Shown here: positions 45,084-53,614 of the stretch, in pieces | How positions within the stretch are numbered: the stretch's first letter is position 1 | Layout: the number at the start of each line of letters is the position of its first letter | From: Planctomycetaceae bacterium | GTDB taxonomy: Bacteria; Planctomycetota; Planctomycetia; Pirellulales; Pirellulaceae | Assembly (NCBI GenBank): GCA_005778405.1 | Contig: SXOA01000124.1 | Span: 1-57,135, forward strand | Direction: 5' to 3' | DNA: 57,135 nucleotides | Program-made: the position numbers and the translations under genes | Notes under the pieces: model-generated | Seen by the model: only the letters and a program-made list of their open reading frames with translations | Told to the model about the DNA's origin: nothing | Database searches by the model: none

Positions 45084-45318
45084 GGAACACCTCCCTTGTG
45101 GAACCCATTGCCCACAAGTTTTGTCCGAGGAGGGCAGCCAAAGATCTGTGTGAAAGTTTACCTTCGAGCATGCTCACTAGCAATAAGATGATTACACGAG
45201 TCTTCTTGCGCCGGAGCCTCAAGCACCGCACTCAACCACCTGGATCCCCGAAGTTTCCCGTCGACGAGAAAACCGTTGAAGGCTTAGTCGGGATAGGCTC
45301 CCAGCCTGCCCAGAAAAC

Positions 45319-47643
45319 TCAGGGAAGAGGCTGTTTTGCAAGAGTAACCGTTTCGCCATCCTCCATGTGGCACAGTTCCCCGCCTCTTAAACCAACTGCG
45401 TCATTAAGCAGAAGCTCGATTCCACCGGTCTCCACGTCGTACATCGCGCCGACCACGGCGATTCGTCCTTGCTGTACCAATTCACGGAGCGTTGAGCTCT
45501 GCTCGACGATGTTTTGCACATTCCGTTGCACGTTTCTTTGGGCGACGATGTCCACCATCTTGGCCTTTTCCTCCGGGGTCGCGAAGGACATTCGCTGGCA
45601 CTCGTGAGAATCCGTGCACTGTTGAATGTCCTTCAGGATGTGCTCCAGATGCTGGCAACCGGTATCCTGCTCTACGCTTTGCGGAGAACTGACCAGGTTC
45701 ACGGCGGCAGTCACTGCCCCACAGAATGTATGGCCAACAACGATCACCAGCTTGGCCCCGGCGACCGCGCAGCCATACTCGATACTTGCCAGAATCTTGG
45801 GGCTGGTGACATTGCCCGCGACTCGGACGCTAAAGATATCTCCCAGGCCCAAGTCAAAGATTAATTCGGCTGGCGTTCTCGAATCGATGCAGCTCAAAAC
45901 GACGGCCAGCGGATGTTGCCCCTTGGAGGAGGCGCGGAGCTGCCGCACCAGATCCCGAGGGAGGCGATGGCCAGTGCGGAACCGCTCGTTCCCTTGTTCT
46001 AAGATACGCAGCACTTGCCGTGAGGTCAGCTTTCCTTGCAGCTCGCGCGTGGAGTAATCGACGAACAGGATTTCATCGTCCAGTTGGTACTTGTCGCGAA
46101 AACCCCGCAGGCTGACGCGAATGCCGAGGACGGGGGCGGTCTTTTCCTTGAAATCGCGGATCAGGCTGAGGATGTCGGGATCGATATAGTCGGTGTTATG
46201 CGCATCGAGCAGCACGTGCATTCCGCGCGGCGCAGTGCGGAGAGCATGCTCCAATGCCGCACGGTTCAAAAAGCTCACCTGGTTGGCCAGCTCAATATGC
46301 AGGACGTCGCCTCCTAAATGTCTTTCCAAGACCTTGCGCAGAGGACGGCGAAAATTGCTATTGAGTATGAACGCCAGGCTGATGCCCAGGCCTATCAGGA
46401 TGCCGATGAGCAGGTCGGTCATCACAATTCCTACGAGCGTTACCAAAAAGGGAATCAACTGGTACCGCCCTTCGCTCCACATCTTTTGAAACAGCCGTGG
46501 GTTGGCCAACTTGAGTCCGGTGTGCACCAGAATGGCCGCCAGGCAAGACAGGGGAATCATATTGAGGACAGCGGGGAACAGCATCACGCAAACCAGGAGC
46601 AGCGCCCCGTGAAAGATGGCCGACAACCGGGTTTGACTTCCCGCGCCGATGTTGACCGAACTGCGGACGATGACCGACGTCATCGGCACGCCGCCGCACA
46701 GGCCGCACAGCACATTCCCCACACCCTGCGCCAGCAACTCGCGGCTGGGGGGAGTCTCCCGCTGCTTTGGGTCGATCTTGTCGACGGCTTCCAGGTTGAG
46801 CAGGGTTTCCAGCGAGGCCACGATGGCAATAGTCACGCCCGCGGAATAAATGGCCGGGTTGGTCCACTGCGAAAAATCGGGCAGAGTCAGGAACCCGCAG
46901 AATTCGCTGAGGCTTTTGGCAATCGGAACCTGCACCAAATGGCTGTTCTCGATCAACCAGATTCCCCCCACAGTCTGGAAGGCAATCTGCAATCCCACTC
47001 CCAATACGACAATGATCAGCGGCGCGGGAATAATCGACTTTTTCAGAGGTTTGATCTGATCCCAGAGGAATAGCAGTGCCAGCGAAGCCAACCCAATGAC
47101 GGCAGCACCGACTTGTATCTCACCGCCGAATAGCGTGCCGATCTCGGAAAAGGTGTTTTGATGATCGGGCTGAACGAATTCCATTTCACCCGAGGGGTCG
47201 TTGTCGTGTCCCAGCAAGTGCGGAATCTGCTTCAGAATCAGGATGACGCCGATAGCCGCCAGCAGTCCCTTAATAACGCTGGAAGGTATGAAGGACGAAA
47301 GGAAGCCGGCTTTGGCGACTCCCAGAGCCATTTGCAGTACGCCGGCAATCACCAGCGCGAGAAGAAAGGTTTCGAACGAGCCCAGCAGGGCAATCTGCGA
47401 GGCGACAATCGCCGTCAGACCCGCCGCCGGACCACTGACACTGGTTTGCGAGCCGCTGAGGATTCCAACTACCAGGCCGCCGATGACTCCCGTCACGAGT
47501 CCCGAAAAAGGAGTCGCGCCCGATGCCAGGGCAATCCCCAGGCAAAGGGGCAAGGCGACCAGAAAGACCACTGTGCCGGCGATCATGTCACGGGGAAGGG
47601 TCCGATGCAGGGGCAAGTCCGATGGTGGCAACATTTTGTGCAT
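45319..47643 (-). CDS. SulP anion transporter fused to STAS and beta-carbonic anhydrase
   Basis: 774 aa with three parts. Residues 1-435 are a SulP permease of about 10-14 helices, starting 'TVVFLVALPLCLGIALASGA' with 'VSGPAAGLTAIVASQIALLG'. About 440-530 is a STAS-like domain ('MHVLLDAHNTDYIDPDILSL'). About 545-755 is a beta-class carbonic anhydrase with Zn ligands in 'LAVVLSCIDSRTPAELIFDL' (Cys, Asp-Arg dyad) and 'LVIVVGHTFCGAVTAAVNL' (His, Cys). The fusion suggests bicarbonate (or sulfate) uptake coupled to CO2/HCO3- interconversion at the inner membrane. The active-site residues are intact. Confidence 0.94.
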   Translation of the reverse strand: MHKMLPPSDLPLHRTLPRDMIAGTVVFLVALPLCLGIALASGATPFSGLVTGVIGGLVVGILSGSQTSVSGPAAGLTAIVASQIALLGSFETFLLALVIAGVLQMALGVAKAGFLSSFIPSSVIKGLLAAIGVILILKQIPHLLGHDNDPSGEMEFVQPDHQNTFSEIGTLFGGEIQVGAAVIGLASLALLFLWDQIKPLKKSIIPAPLIIVVLGVGLQIAFQTVGGIWLIENSHLVQVPIAKSLSEFCGFLTLPDFSQWTNPAIYSAGVTIAIVASLETLLNLEAVDKIDPKQRETPPSRELLAQGVGNVLCGLCGGVPMTSVIVRSSVNIGAGSQTRLSAIFHGALLLVCVMLFPAVLNMIPLSCLAAILVHTGLKLANPRLFQKMWSEGRYQLIPFLVTLVGIVMTDLLIGILIGLGISLAFILNSNFRRPLRKVLERHLGGDVLHIELANQVSFLNRAALEHALRTAPRGMHVLLDAHNTDYIDPDILSLIRDFKEKTAPVLGIRVSLRGFRDKYQLDDEILFVDYSTRELQGKLTSRQVLRILEQGNERFRTGHRLPRDLVRQLRASSKGQHPLAVVLSCIDSRTPAELIFDLGLGDIFSVRVAGNVTSPKILASIEYGCAVAGAKLVIVVGHTFCGAVTAAVNLVSSPQSVEQDTGCQHLEHILKDIQQCTDSHECQRMSFATPEEKAKMVDIVAQRNVQRNVQNIVEQSSTLRELVQQGRIAVVGAMYDVETGGIELLLNDAVGLRGGELCHMEDGETVTLAKQPLP

Positions 47644-47849
47644 GGGTCGTCAGCGATTTCTGGAGGCGATGGTGGTTTTCATGAAGGCCGGGCTCGGTTG
47701 GCACGCGAAGAAGTACGCGATGCTTGCCGGGATGACCTGAAGATGGAGCTTGCTCGACCTGAACTTCCGAAATCGGAAAGCCAATGGTCGAGCGCGAAGT
47801 CGGCATCAGCGTCCCAGAGACAGTGGGACGAGCTCAAGAAAAACGCGCA

Positions 47850-48173
47850 TTACAAGCGCAAGGGTCCGCCGAATCCATTGCGTGCCGACTGGGGAGCACC
47901 GGGACAGGTGCAGGAGGGTGGTACCTTAACGGAGCGAGGAGGCTGGTCGACTTCTACGGGCAGCGCCTTTATCGCCAGGACCAGAGCGGCACTCCGGCGG
48001 CGAACCGGGAAACCACACTCAGACTCAATTTCCTCTTCGCTCGACTCTTCGGTGGGAGCGTCCGACTCTTGCTCCCCGAAGAGGCTTCCCGTTCGACCAG
48101 GCTGAATTCCCAGCGCGGTCGCCGTCACGAGGCAGGCGAGCAATCCGAGGTAAGCGATTCGGCGAGTCAGCAT
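47850..48173 (-). CDS. Small exported protein with Cys-rich tail, hypothetical
   Basis: 107 aa from the ATG at 48173, giving a signal peptide 'RRIAYLGLLACLVTATALG'. It is followed by an acidic Glu/Ser stretch ('SDAPTEESSEEEIESECGFP'), a short hydrophobic segment and a Pro/Cys tail ending 'CTCPGAPQSARNGFGGPLRL'. No family recognised. It sits alone upstream of the SulP gene on the same strand (206 bp apart). Confidence 0.45.
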   Translation of the reverse strand: MLTRRIAYLGLLACLVTATALGIQPGRTGSLFGEQESDAPTEESSEEEIESECGFPVRRRSAALVLAIKALPVEVDQPPRSVKVPPSCTCPGAPQSARNGFGGPLRL

Positions 48174-48384
48174 GAAAAAATGAATTCCCGGCTTCCGGAG
48201 AAATCTCAAGACCACAATGCCATTGGTAATTCTTGACGATAGCCGTGTCAATCGCAAGATAGCGGTCCAAGATGGATATCTACGTCTTCCTCTGGTACTG
48301 TTGTTCGCAGGGCCATGCTACCAATAATCTAATCATTTGCAGCTTTTTCTGGAACCTTCACAGAGCAAATGCGACTCCCCAATC

Positions 48385-48795
48385 ATGGATTCTGAAAACT
48401 TTTCCCTTGACCAGTCCACCTCTCTCGCGGACCTTCGGACTCTGGTCCGCGATTTTGTTGACGAGCGGGATTGGCGACAGTTTCATTCTCCCAAGAACTT
48501 GAGCATGTCCCTGGCCATTGAGGCCGCGGAGTTGATGGAGCATTTTCAGTGGATTGAGGTTCCAGCCTCGCGGGAAGCGGGAAGCGATCCAGCCCGGCTC
48601 GGTCCGATTGGCGAGGAGCTGGCGGACGTGTTTTGCTACGCGCTGGCCATGGCCAATGAGCTGGGCCTGGATATTGCCACCATCGTGCGGGATAAGATGA
48701 GAAAGAACGTGGTCAAATATCCAGCGGACGAATTTCGCGGCCGGTATGGCAGTGGCGACCGGAAGCGGAAGCACTCGGAGAAAGACAAATCATGA
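48385..48795 (+). CDS. MazG-like nucleotide pyrophosphohydrolase
   Basis: 136 aa from the ATG at 48385. 'RDFVDERDWRQFHSPKNLSM', 'SLAIEAAELMEHFQW' (ExxE metal ligands) and 'EELADVFCYALAMANELGLD' (ExxD) define an all-alpha NTP pyrophosphatase of the short MazG/dCTPase-1 type, which cleaves non-canonical or excess dNTPs. Its TGA overlaps the ATG of the next gene (4 bases). Confidence 0.93.
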   Translation: MDSENFSLDQSTSLADLRTLVRDFVDERDWRQFHSPKNLSMSLAIEAAELMEHFQWIEVPASREAGSDPARLGPIGEELADVFCYALAMANELGLDIATIVRDKMRKNVVKYPADEFRGRYGSGDRKRKHSEKDKS

Positions 48796-50876
48796 TAGCC
48801 AAGTTGCTCCTGGAAGCGGCGATATTTGTTTCTCTGTTGGCAGTTGTTTCCGTTGGTGGCCTGGCGAGAGCCGGAGATGTGGCTGAGTATTCCTCTCATC
48901 CGCCGATGCGCCCGTTGCCGGTGCCGGTGAAGCGGGATTTGGCGAAGGGACCAACCCGCTTCGTCGATGCGGCACGGGGAAGTGATGAAGCGGCGGGAAC
49001 AGAAAAATCTCCGTGGAAGTCACTTCGGCACGCCCTGCGGCAGCTCAAGCCGGGCGACACCCTGTATCTGCGAGGCGGGACGTATTACGAAAAGTGTTTT
49101 GTCAGTCAGTCCGGCAGCAAAGGTGCGCCCATTACTATTGGCTCGTTTCCTGGCGAATTGGCGATTATCGACGGAGCCTTACGCGAATTCGCGGAGAGCC
49201 CGGCCACCAGTTGGCAGCCGCTGGAGAACGGGGCCGACGGCGAGTTCGTTTCCACGAAAACGTATTTTGGAGCCGACGACCACCAGGTTCCGCGACAGTT
49301 TCTCCCCGGTTCCTGGGAGCCCATGTGGGGGATCGAAGAAGAACGGCCGCTAGCACTGGGGAATTTCGCAGATTCACTGGTTCCGCTGCATGGTTATCGT
49401 CTGGCGGTGGACCTCCGTTCCCAAAACGAAATGTGGATCGGCGGCAAGGCCGGCATGCGCGATACGGGCATCTATTGCGGCCCTGGCCTCTGGTTCAATC
49501 GCGAAACGGACCGCATTCACATCCGCCTGGCCCACCACCGCCTGGCCGGATTGGGAGAGCGAGCCTATCGCGGCGAGCAGGATCCCCGCAAGTTGCCCCT
49601 CATCATTGCCGCAGGCTTTGGGGAATCCGTGCTGCGACTGTCGGGCGTCAAGCATGTGAAAATCCAGGATCTGGTGCTCCGCGGAGCGACCGGCAGTCCG
49701 CTGATGGAGGTTTATGGGTCGCAGAGTGTCGAACTGGATCATGTGACGGCTTACGGCGGCTTTCCATCACTGCTGGTGAATGCGTCGAAGGACTTTCACG
49801 TGACCAACTCGGCTTTTCGGGGCAATGCCGCCCCGTGGACCGGGCGGGCCCACATGAAATATCGCGGGACCGCGTCGTATCAGATTATTCTGCAAAACAA
49901 TCAACCGCTGAACGAGAACATCGAGTTTGCCAATTGCGAATTCACCGACGACCACGACTTTGCCTTTTTGCGGCATGCCAAGAACCTGCGGTTCCACCAC
50001 AACTTCGTCGATAACTTCAACGACGACGGCTTGGAGACGGGCCCCAAGCTACGGGCTCATACGCTGTTCATTTTCCAGAACCGGATTGGTCCTTGTCTCA
50101 TCCCGCTGACGCAGCATGAAATTGACAAGGACGATTCGCCGCTGGACCACGACCCGGCTGCCGGCGTGTTTGTGTATCGCAACGTGTTTGACATGCGCGG
50201 GGGCGTTTATGGTGCACCACCCAGCGAGCCCGATCCCAGCGGGGCGTTTCTGCATCAGGAGGGGCACTTGGCCAGTGACCACGGCAGCCCGACCTGGTCG
50301 GTGATGCACATTTATCACAACACGCTGCTCCGCCAGACTCCCGTTTTTCGCGATGGTTATCTGTTCGGCCTTGGTTCGGCGGGCTTGCGCAACACCGAGC
50401 GGGACGTCTTCAACAATATCTTTGTGCAGAAGAATCAGGTTCCCGGCATTGGTTTTGTCGGAATGCAGCAGGCGGATAACGTCCGGGAAGGGGGAAATTT
50501 GATCTGGGGATACAAAGAAGGGCCAGAGCTAAAGGCGGACCCCTTCGCCAAGTTTCGTTCCTCGAAACTCTTCACCGACAGCCGCAAGCGTTATGAAGCG
50601 GGGTGGACAACGCACGACAAAGTCGCGGATCCAAGATTCGTGCAACTTTCCGAGGATGACGCATTTCCCATCGACTTGCGACTGGCCGTGGATAGCCCCG
50701 CCATCAACCACGGCCAGCCGATCCCCGCCTCTTGGCCCGATCCGCTGCGTGAAATGGACAAGGATCAGCCCGACAGCGGGGCCCTTCCTGGCGGGGCCGA
50801 GGCTTGGACGGTAGGTCTGGATGGCCGGATACCGCTGTCTGGCAGTTGGAACGGTGAGAAGGCAAGCCGAAAATAA
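48792..50876 (+). CDS. Exported right-handed beta-helix protein
   Basis: 694 aa with a signal peptide at residues 1-32 ('AAIFVSLLAVVSVGGLARAG'). 'FVDAARGSDEAAGTEKSPWK' and 'LKPGDTLYLRGGTYYEKCFV' are the typical start of a DUF1565/pectate-lyase-like parallel beta helix; later rungs include 'GVKHVKIQDLVLRGATGSPL' and 'NLRFHHNFVDNFNDDGLETG'. Such proteins act on polysaccharides, often as lyases or glycosidases, or adhere to them. Catalytic residues cannot be assigned. It is translationally coupled to the MazG-like gene. Confidence 0.85.
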   Translation: MIAKLLLEAAIFVSLLAVVSVGGLARAGDVAEYSSHPPMRPLPVPVKRDLAKGPTRFVDAARGSDEAAGTEKSPWKSLRHALRQLKPGDTLYLRGGTYYEKCFVSQSGSKGAPITIGSFPGELAIIDGALREFAESPATSWQPLENGADGEFVSTKTYFGADDHQVPRQFLPGSWEPMWGIEEERPLALGNFADSLVPLHGYRLAVDLRSQNEMWIGGKAGMRDTGIYCGPGLWFNRETDRIHIRLAHHRLAGLGERAYRGEQDPRKLPLIIAAGFGESVLRLSGVKHVKIQDLVLRGATGSPLMEVYGSQSVELDHVTAYGGFPSLLVNASKDFHVTNSAFRGNAAPWTGRAHMKYRGTASYQIILQNNQPLNENIEFANCEFTDDHDFAFLRHAKNLRFHHNFVDNFNDDGLETGPKLRAHTLFIFQNRIGPCLIPLTQHEIDKDDSPLDHDPAAGVFVYRNVFDMRGGVYGAPPSEPDPSGAFLHQEGHLASDHGSPTWSVMHIYHNTLLRQTPVFRDGYLFGLGSAGLRNTERDVFNNIFVQKNQVPGIGFVGMQQADNVREGGNLIWGYKEGPELKADPFAKFRSSKLFTDSRKRYEAGWTTHDKVADPRFVQLSEDDAFPIDLRLAVDSPAINHGQPIPASWPDPLREMDKDQPDSGALPGGAEAWTVGLDGRIPLSGSWNGEKASRK

Positions 50877-51566
50877 TCTTTTGCTTACTGAATAAAAGAA
50901 CATGGATGCGCATCAAGTATCCGAACCTTCTTTGCGCGCGGGCGTGGGGTAGGGGTATTTTGGCTCGTCGTTGATCGACTTTTCGCCGCTTATATGATTT
51001 TTGACTCTTGCCGACCCGTGCGACTCGTAAGGCAGGGATGCAAAAGGACTTGGGGCGATAGTCTCCACCGAATGGAGCTTGAAAAACGCCTTATAATCTC
51101 GGATTCCTAGTCCAGGGCCAACCCTTAGGAACCACTTATAGACTTTTGCGGAGTTCTTGGAGAAAGTCCTTGGAGGCAAACACTTTACGAGAAATTGGGG
51201 ACCTGAAAAAGTGGTTATGAATTGGTCATAAACGGCGAGCGGGCGAAATACCCTCGCTGGTGTGTCGGGTTAGTGACCGGGTGTGCCGCGAACTCGATAA
51301 AAAACGTTGACACTTTGGAGGGTGGTAAATAGACTTGAATTGTGGCTGAAGTAGCTGTTGGGCGAGGAAAATCCGCGTTGGAGTTCCGCCTTGAGGCGGT
51401 TTTCAAGAGCCGACTCAAGGCGAAACTCCAGCACTTTTTTCCGACTTAGGGGAATAGCTGGCCACGGTGTTGGCGAAACATGTAGGTCTGTTCAAATTCG
51501 CCGGCTGATGGCCGGTGTTACTGGCGCAGGAAAGTTTTTTCTAGCGCCGCTTTCAGGAGTTTTGCA
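50877..51566. other. 690-bp gap with a palindrome and no clear gene
   Basis: Lies between the beta-helix gene and the coiled-coil membrane protein. Short frames on both strands look non-coding. The inverted repeat at 51379-51430 is the only structure I can support. Confidence 0.5.
51379..51430. repeat. TGGAGTTCCGCCTTGAG inverted repeat with trailing T tract
   Basis: Arms 51379-51395 and 51414-51430 match in 16 of 17 positions with an 18-base loop containing a smaller stem. The following CACTTTTTTCC gives it the look of a rho-independent terminator on the plus strand, although it could equally be a mobile palindrome. Confidence 0.78.
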
Positions 51567-53153
51567 ATGGCGTCTCGCGAAGGTCAAGGGATGCAGATCG
51601 CGGTCATTCTGTTTGCCATATTGACCGTGCTGCTGGCTGTAACCACGTACATCTATTACGCTGCAGCCGAGACCAAGGAGAAGGAGCGGGTCGCGGCCAA
51701 AGCAAAAGAAGATGAGGCGACCAAGGGCCAGATGAAGGCCAATTATCAGGCCACAACCCTGAAGTTCATGTTGGGCATTGTGAAGACGCGGGACGAAGTG
51801 ACCAAAGCCAAGGAATTCGCGGGCGGCGGTGAAGATAACGATGTCAACACCTGGCTGGCTCAGTACGACAACGACATGGCACTTTACGGCGCGGTCGGCA
51901 CCGACGCCGATCGGAATTACATTCAGCTTCCCCACTTCTTGCTGACTTCCATCAGCCAAAAGCACGCTGGCAAATTGCTCGCGGACAAGTTGGCACAGGA
52001 CGAACAAGCTGCCAGGGCGGCGAATGTGGCTGCCGAAACTGCCCGTGCGGCCACCGCGGAAAAGGGGGTGGCCGACCAAATCGCGTCCTCCCAGGATGCT
52101 CTCAGCAAGCACGAAGAGACGCTCAAGACAACGATCAAGATCGCGTCTGACGCTCAGGCAATCGCCGTGGCAGCGCAGACGAAGGCCAAAAAGGACCTGG
52201 AGGGCAAACAGGCCGAATTTGAGGCAGTGGCTGCCACGCTTGGCAAGGAAAAAGGGGTCAAGGATAGCTTTGCGGCCGAACTGGCCGTGTTGCGTTCCGT
52301 TCAGGGTGTCAACATTGACAACCCCGACGCCAACATCATATGGATCAACCAGAAACAGCGTTTGGTCTGGATCGATCGGGGCTTTGACGACGGACTGGGG
52401 CGGCAAATGTCCTTTTCCGTATACAGCCAGAACCAGGCAAGCCTGTTCAACCAGGTCGAGCGGATGCGCAAGGAAGGAACTGGAAAAGAAACGGTCAAGA
52501 AGCTTTCCAGCAAGGGGCGGATTGAAGTGGTCCGCGTCACCGGTCCCCACCAGGCCGAATGCCGCATTCTGGAGGACAAGACTTCCGACCCGATTCTGCC
52601 GGGCGACTGGATCCATTCTCCCGCGTGGTCCCCCGGTCAGCGTCTGCACTTCGCCCTGGTCGGTTTCATGGATATCGACGGCGACCAGCAAAGCGACCGC
52701 GAGACCATCAAGCACATTATTTCTATGAACGGCGGCGTTGTGGACACCGAAATCATGGACACGGGCGAGCGGGACGAAGGCAAAATGTCCGTCAACACCC
52801 GGTATGTGGTGATGGGTGATTCTTCCGAGAAGGGGAATCTGGCCATCAAGGATCTCACCAAGTATCAACAGACTCGTAACGCATTCTTCCAGGAGACGAC
52901 GCAGTTCTCTGTGGAGAAGATCTCCGTCCAGCAACTTCTGGACATGATGGGCTGGAAGCCGGAAGAGAAGACGACGGGGCTGGGAGGCGTGATGGATGCC
53001 GGCTTCACGAAACGTGGTCCGGCAGCGGCCAAGGCTGTTCCTGCTGTTCCTGGTGCCGCAGCGCCTGCTGCTGAAGCTCCTCCGGCGGAAGCCGCTCCTA
53101 AAGCCAAAGCGCCTCCCGCGGCCGATCCAGCCGATCCATTTGGTGGAAAGTAA
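51567..53153 (+). CDS. Membrane-anchored coiled-coil protein, hypothetical
   Basis: 528 aa. The N-terminal 'MQIAVILFAILTVLLAVTTY' is a membrane anchor. A charged Ala/Lys/Glu region at about 33-75 and a long Ala/Lys coiled coil near 145-240 follow. The C-terminal beta-rich part has 'IIWINQKQRLVWIDRGFDDG' and 'NTRYVVMGDSSEKGN', and the tail is Ala/Pro-rich. I recognise no named family; the architecture is seen in uncharacterised planctomycete proteins. It has a good GGAG-type ribosome site. Confidence 0.7.
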   Translation: MASREGQGMQIAVILFAILTVLLAVTTYIYYAAAETKEKERVAAKAKEDEATKGQMKANYQATTLKFMLGIVKTRDEVTKAKEFAGGGEDNDVNTWLAQYDNDMALYGAVGTDADRNYIQLPHFLLTSISQKHAGKLLADKLAQDEQAARAANVAAETARAATAEKGVADQIASSQDALSKHEETLKTTIKIASDAQAIAVAAQTKAKKDLEGKQAEFEAVAATLGKEKGVKDSFAAELAVLRSVQGVNIDNPDANIIWINQKQRLVWIDRGFDDGLGRQMSFSVYSQNQASLFNQVERMRKEGTGKETVKKLSSKGRIEVVRVTGPHQAECRILEDKTSDPILPGDWIHSPAWSPGQRLHFALVGFMDIDGDQQSDRETIKHIISMNGGVVDTEIMDTGERDEGKMSVNTRYVVMGDSSEKGNLAIKDLTKYQQTRNAFFQETTQFSVEKISVQQLLDMMGWKPEEKTTGLGGVMDAGFTKRGPAAAKAVPAVPGAAAPAAEAPPAEAAPKAKAPPAADPADPFGGK

Positions 53154-53166
53154 CCGCCACGGAGGA

Positions 53167-53607
53167 CTACCCAGCGTTTTCGCCGAACAAGCGCTCAAAT
53201 AGCAGTCCCAACGCCCGCCGGTTTCCTCGCAGTTGTTCGCAATTCTGTGCTGCGAGCAGGAGTTCCGGCTCCAGGAAGAATCGGCCTGGATGGGGAGTTT
53301 CCAGAGCGAGGGCCGCCTTTCTGAGCAGCCGCTCCGCCCGGCGACTCAGGCCATGAGCCTGGCAAAGTTCGTGCAATAGCCGCCGAGGGTTGTTCAGAGA
53401 TCCGTGTTCGCGGCGTAAGAAAACCCGTCGCAGGCCAATGATCAGGGCAGCCACCGCCACCAGGAGGATGGCTGCGCTCACCAGGCCCGTCAGGTACCAG
53501 TCCGTTGCCGTGGCGGCTTTCTGCGCCGCAGACTGCTGGTCTGCCGCAAATGCGAATTGCACTTCAAACAGCGGCCAGAGCAAGGCGGTGATCCAAAGGA
53601 TTCGCAT
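53167..53607 (-). CDS. Small exported/membrane protein downstream of the HEAT gene
   Basis: 146 aa from the ATG at 53607, 7 bases after the HEAT gene stop. A signal peptide ('ILWITALLWPLFEVQFAFA') is followed by a membrane helix near residues 38-60 ('LVSAAILLVAVAALIIGLRR'). The cytoplasmic helical tail has 'LLHELCQAHGLSRRAERLLR'. This tail resembles a short domain found beside cytoplasmic HEAT proteins, but its role is unknown. Probably co-transcribed with the HEAT gene. Confidence 0.65.
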   Translation of the reverse strand: MRILWITALLWPLFEVQFAFAADQQSAAQKAATATDWYLTGLVSAAILLVAVAALIIGLRRVFLRREHGSLNNPRRLLHELCQAHGLSRRAERLLRKAALALETPHPGRFFLEPELLLAAQNCEQLRGNRRALGLLFERLFGENAG

Positions 53608-53614
53608 GGGTAGC

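Noticed and set aside
47158..48105. 315-codon plus-strand frame before the MazG-like gene
   Set aside because: Overlaps the start of the SulP gene and the small exported gene; composition is Arg/Gln/Gly-rich with no recognisable domain.
50913..51179. 88-codon minus-strand frame in the gap after the beta-helix gene
   Set aside because: No ribosome site, no domain and no coding-like composition; left as intergenic.
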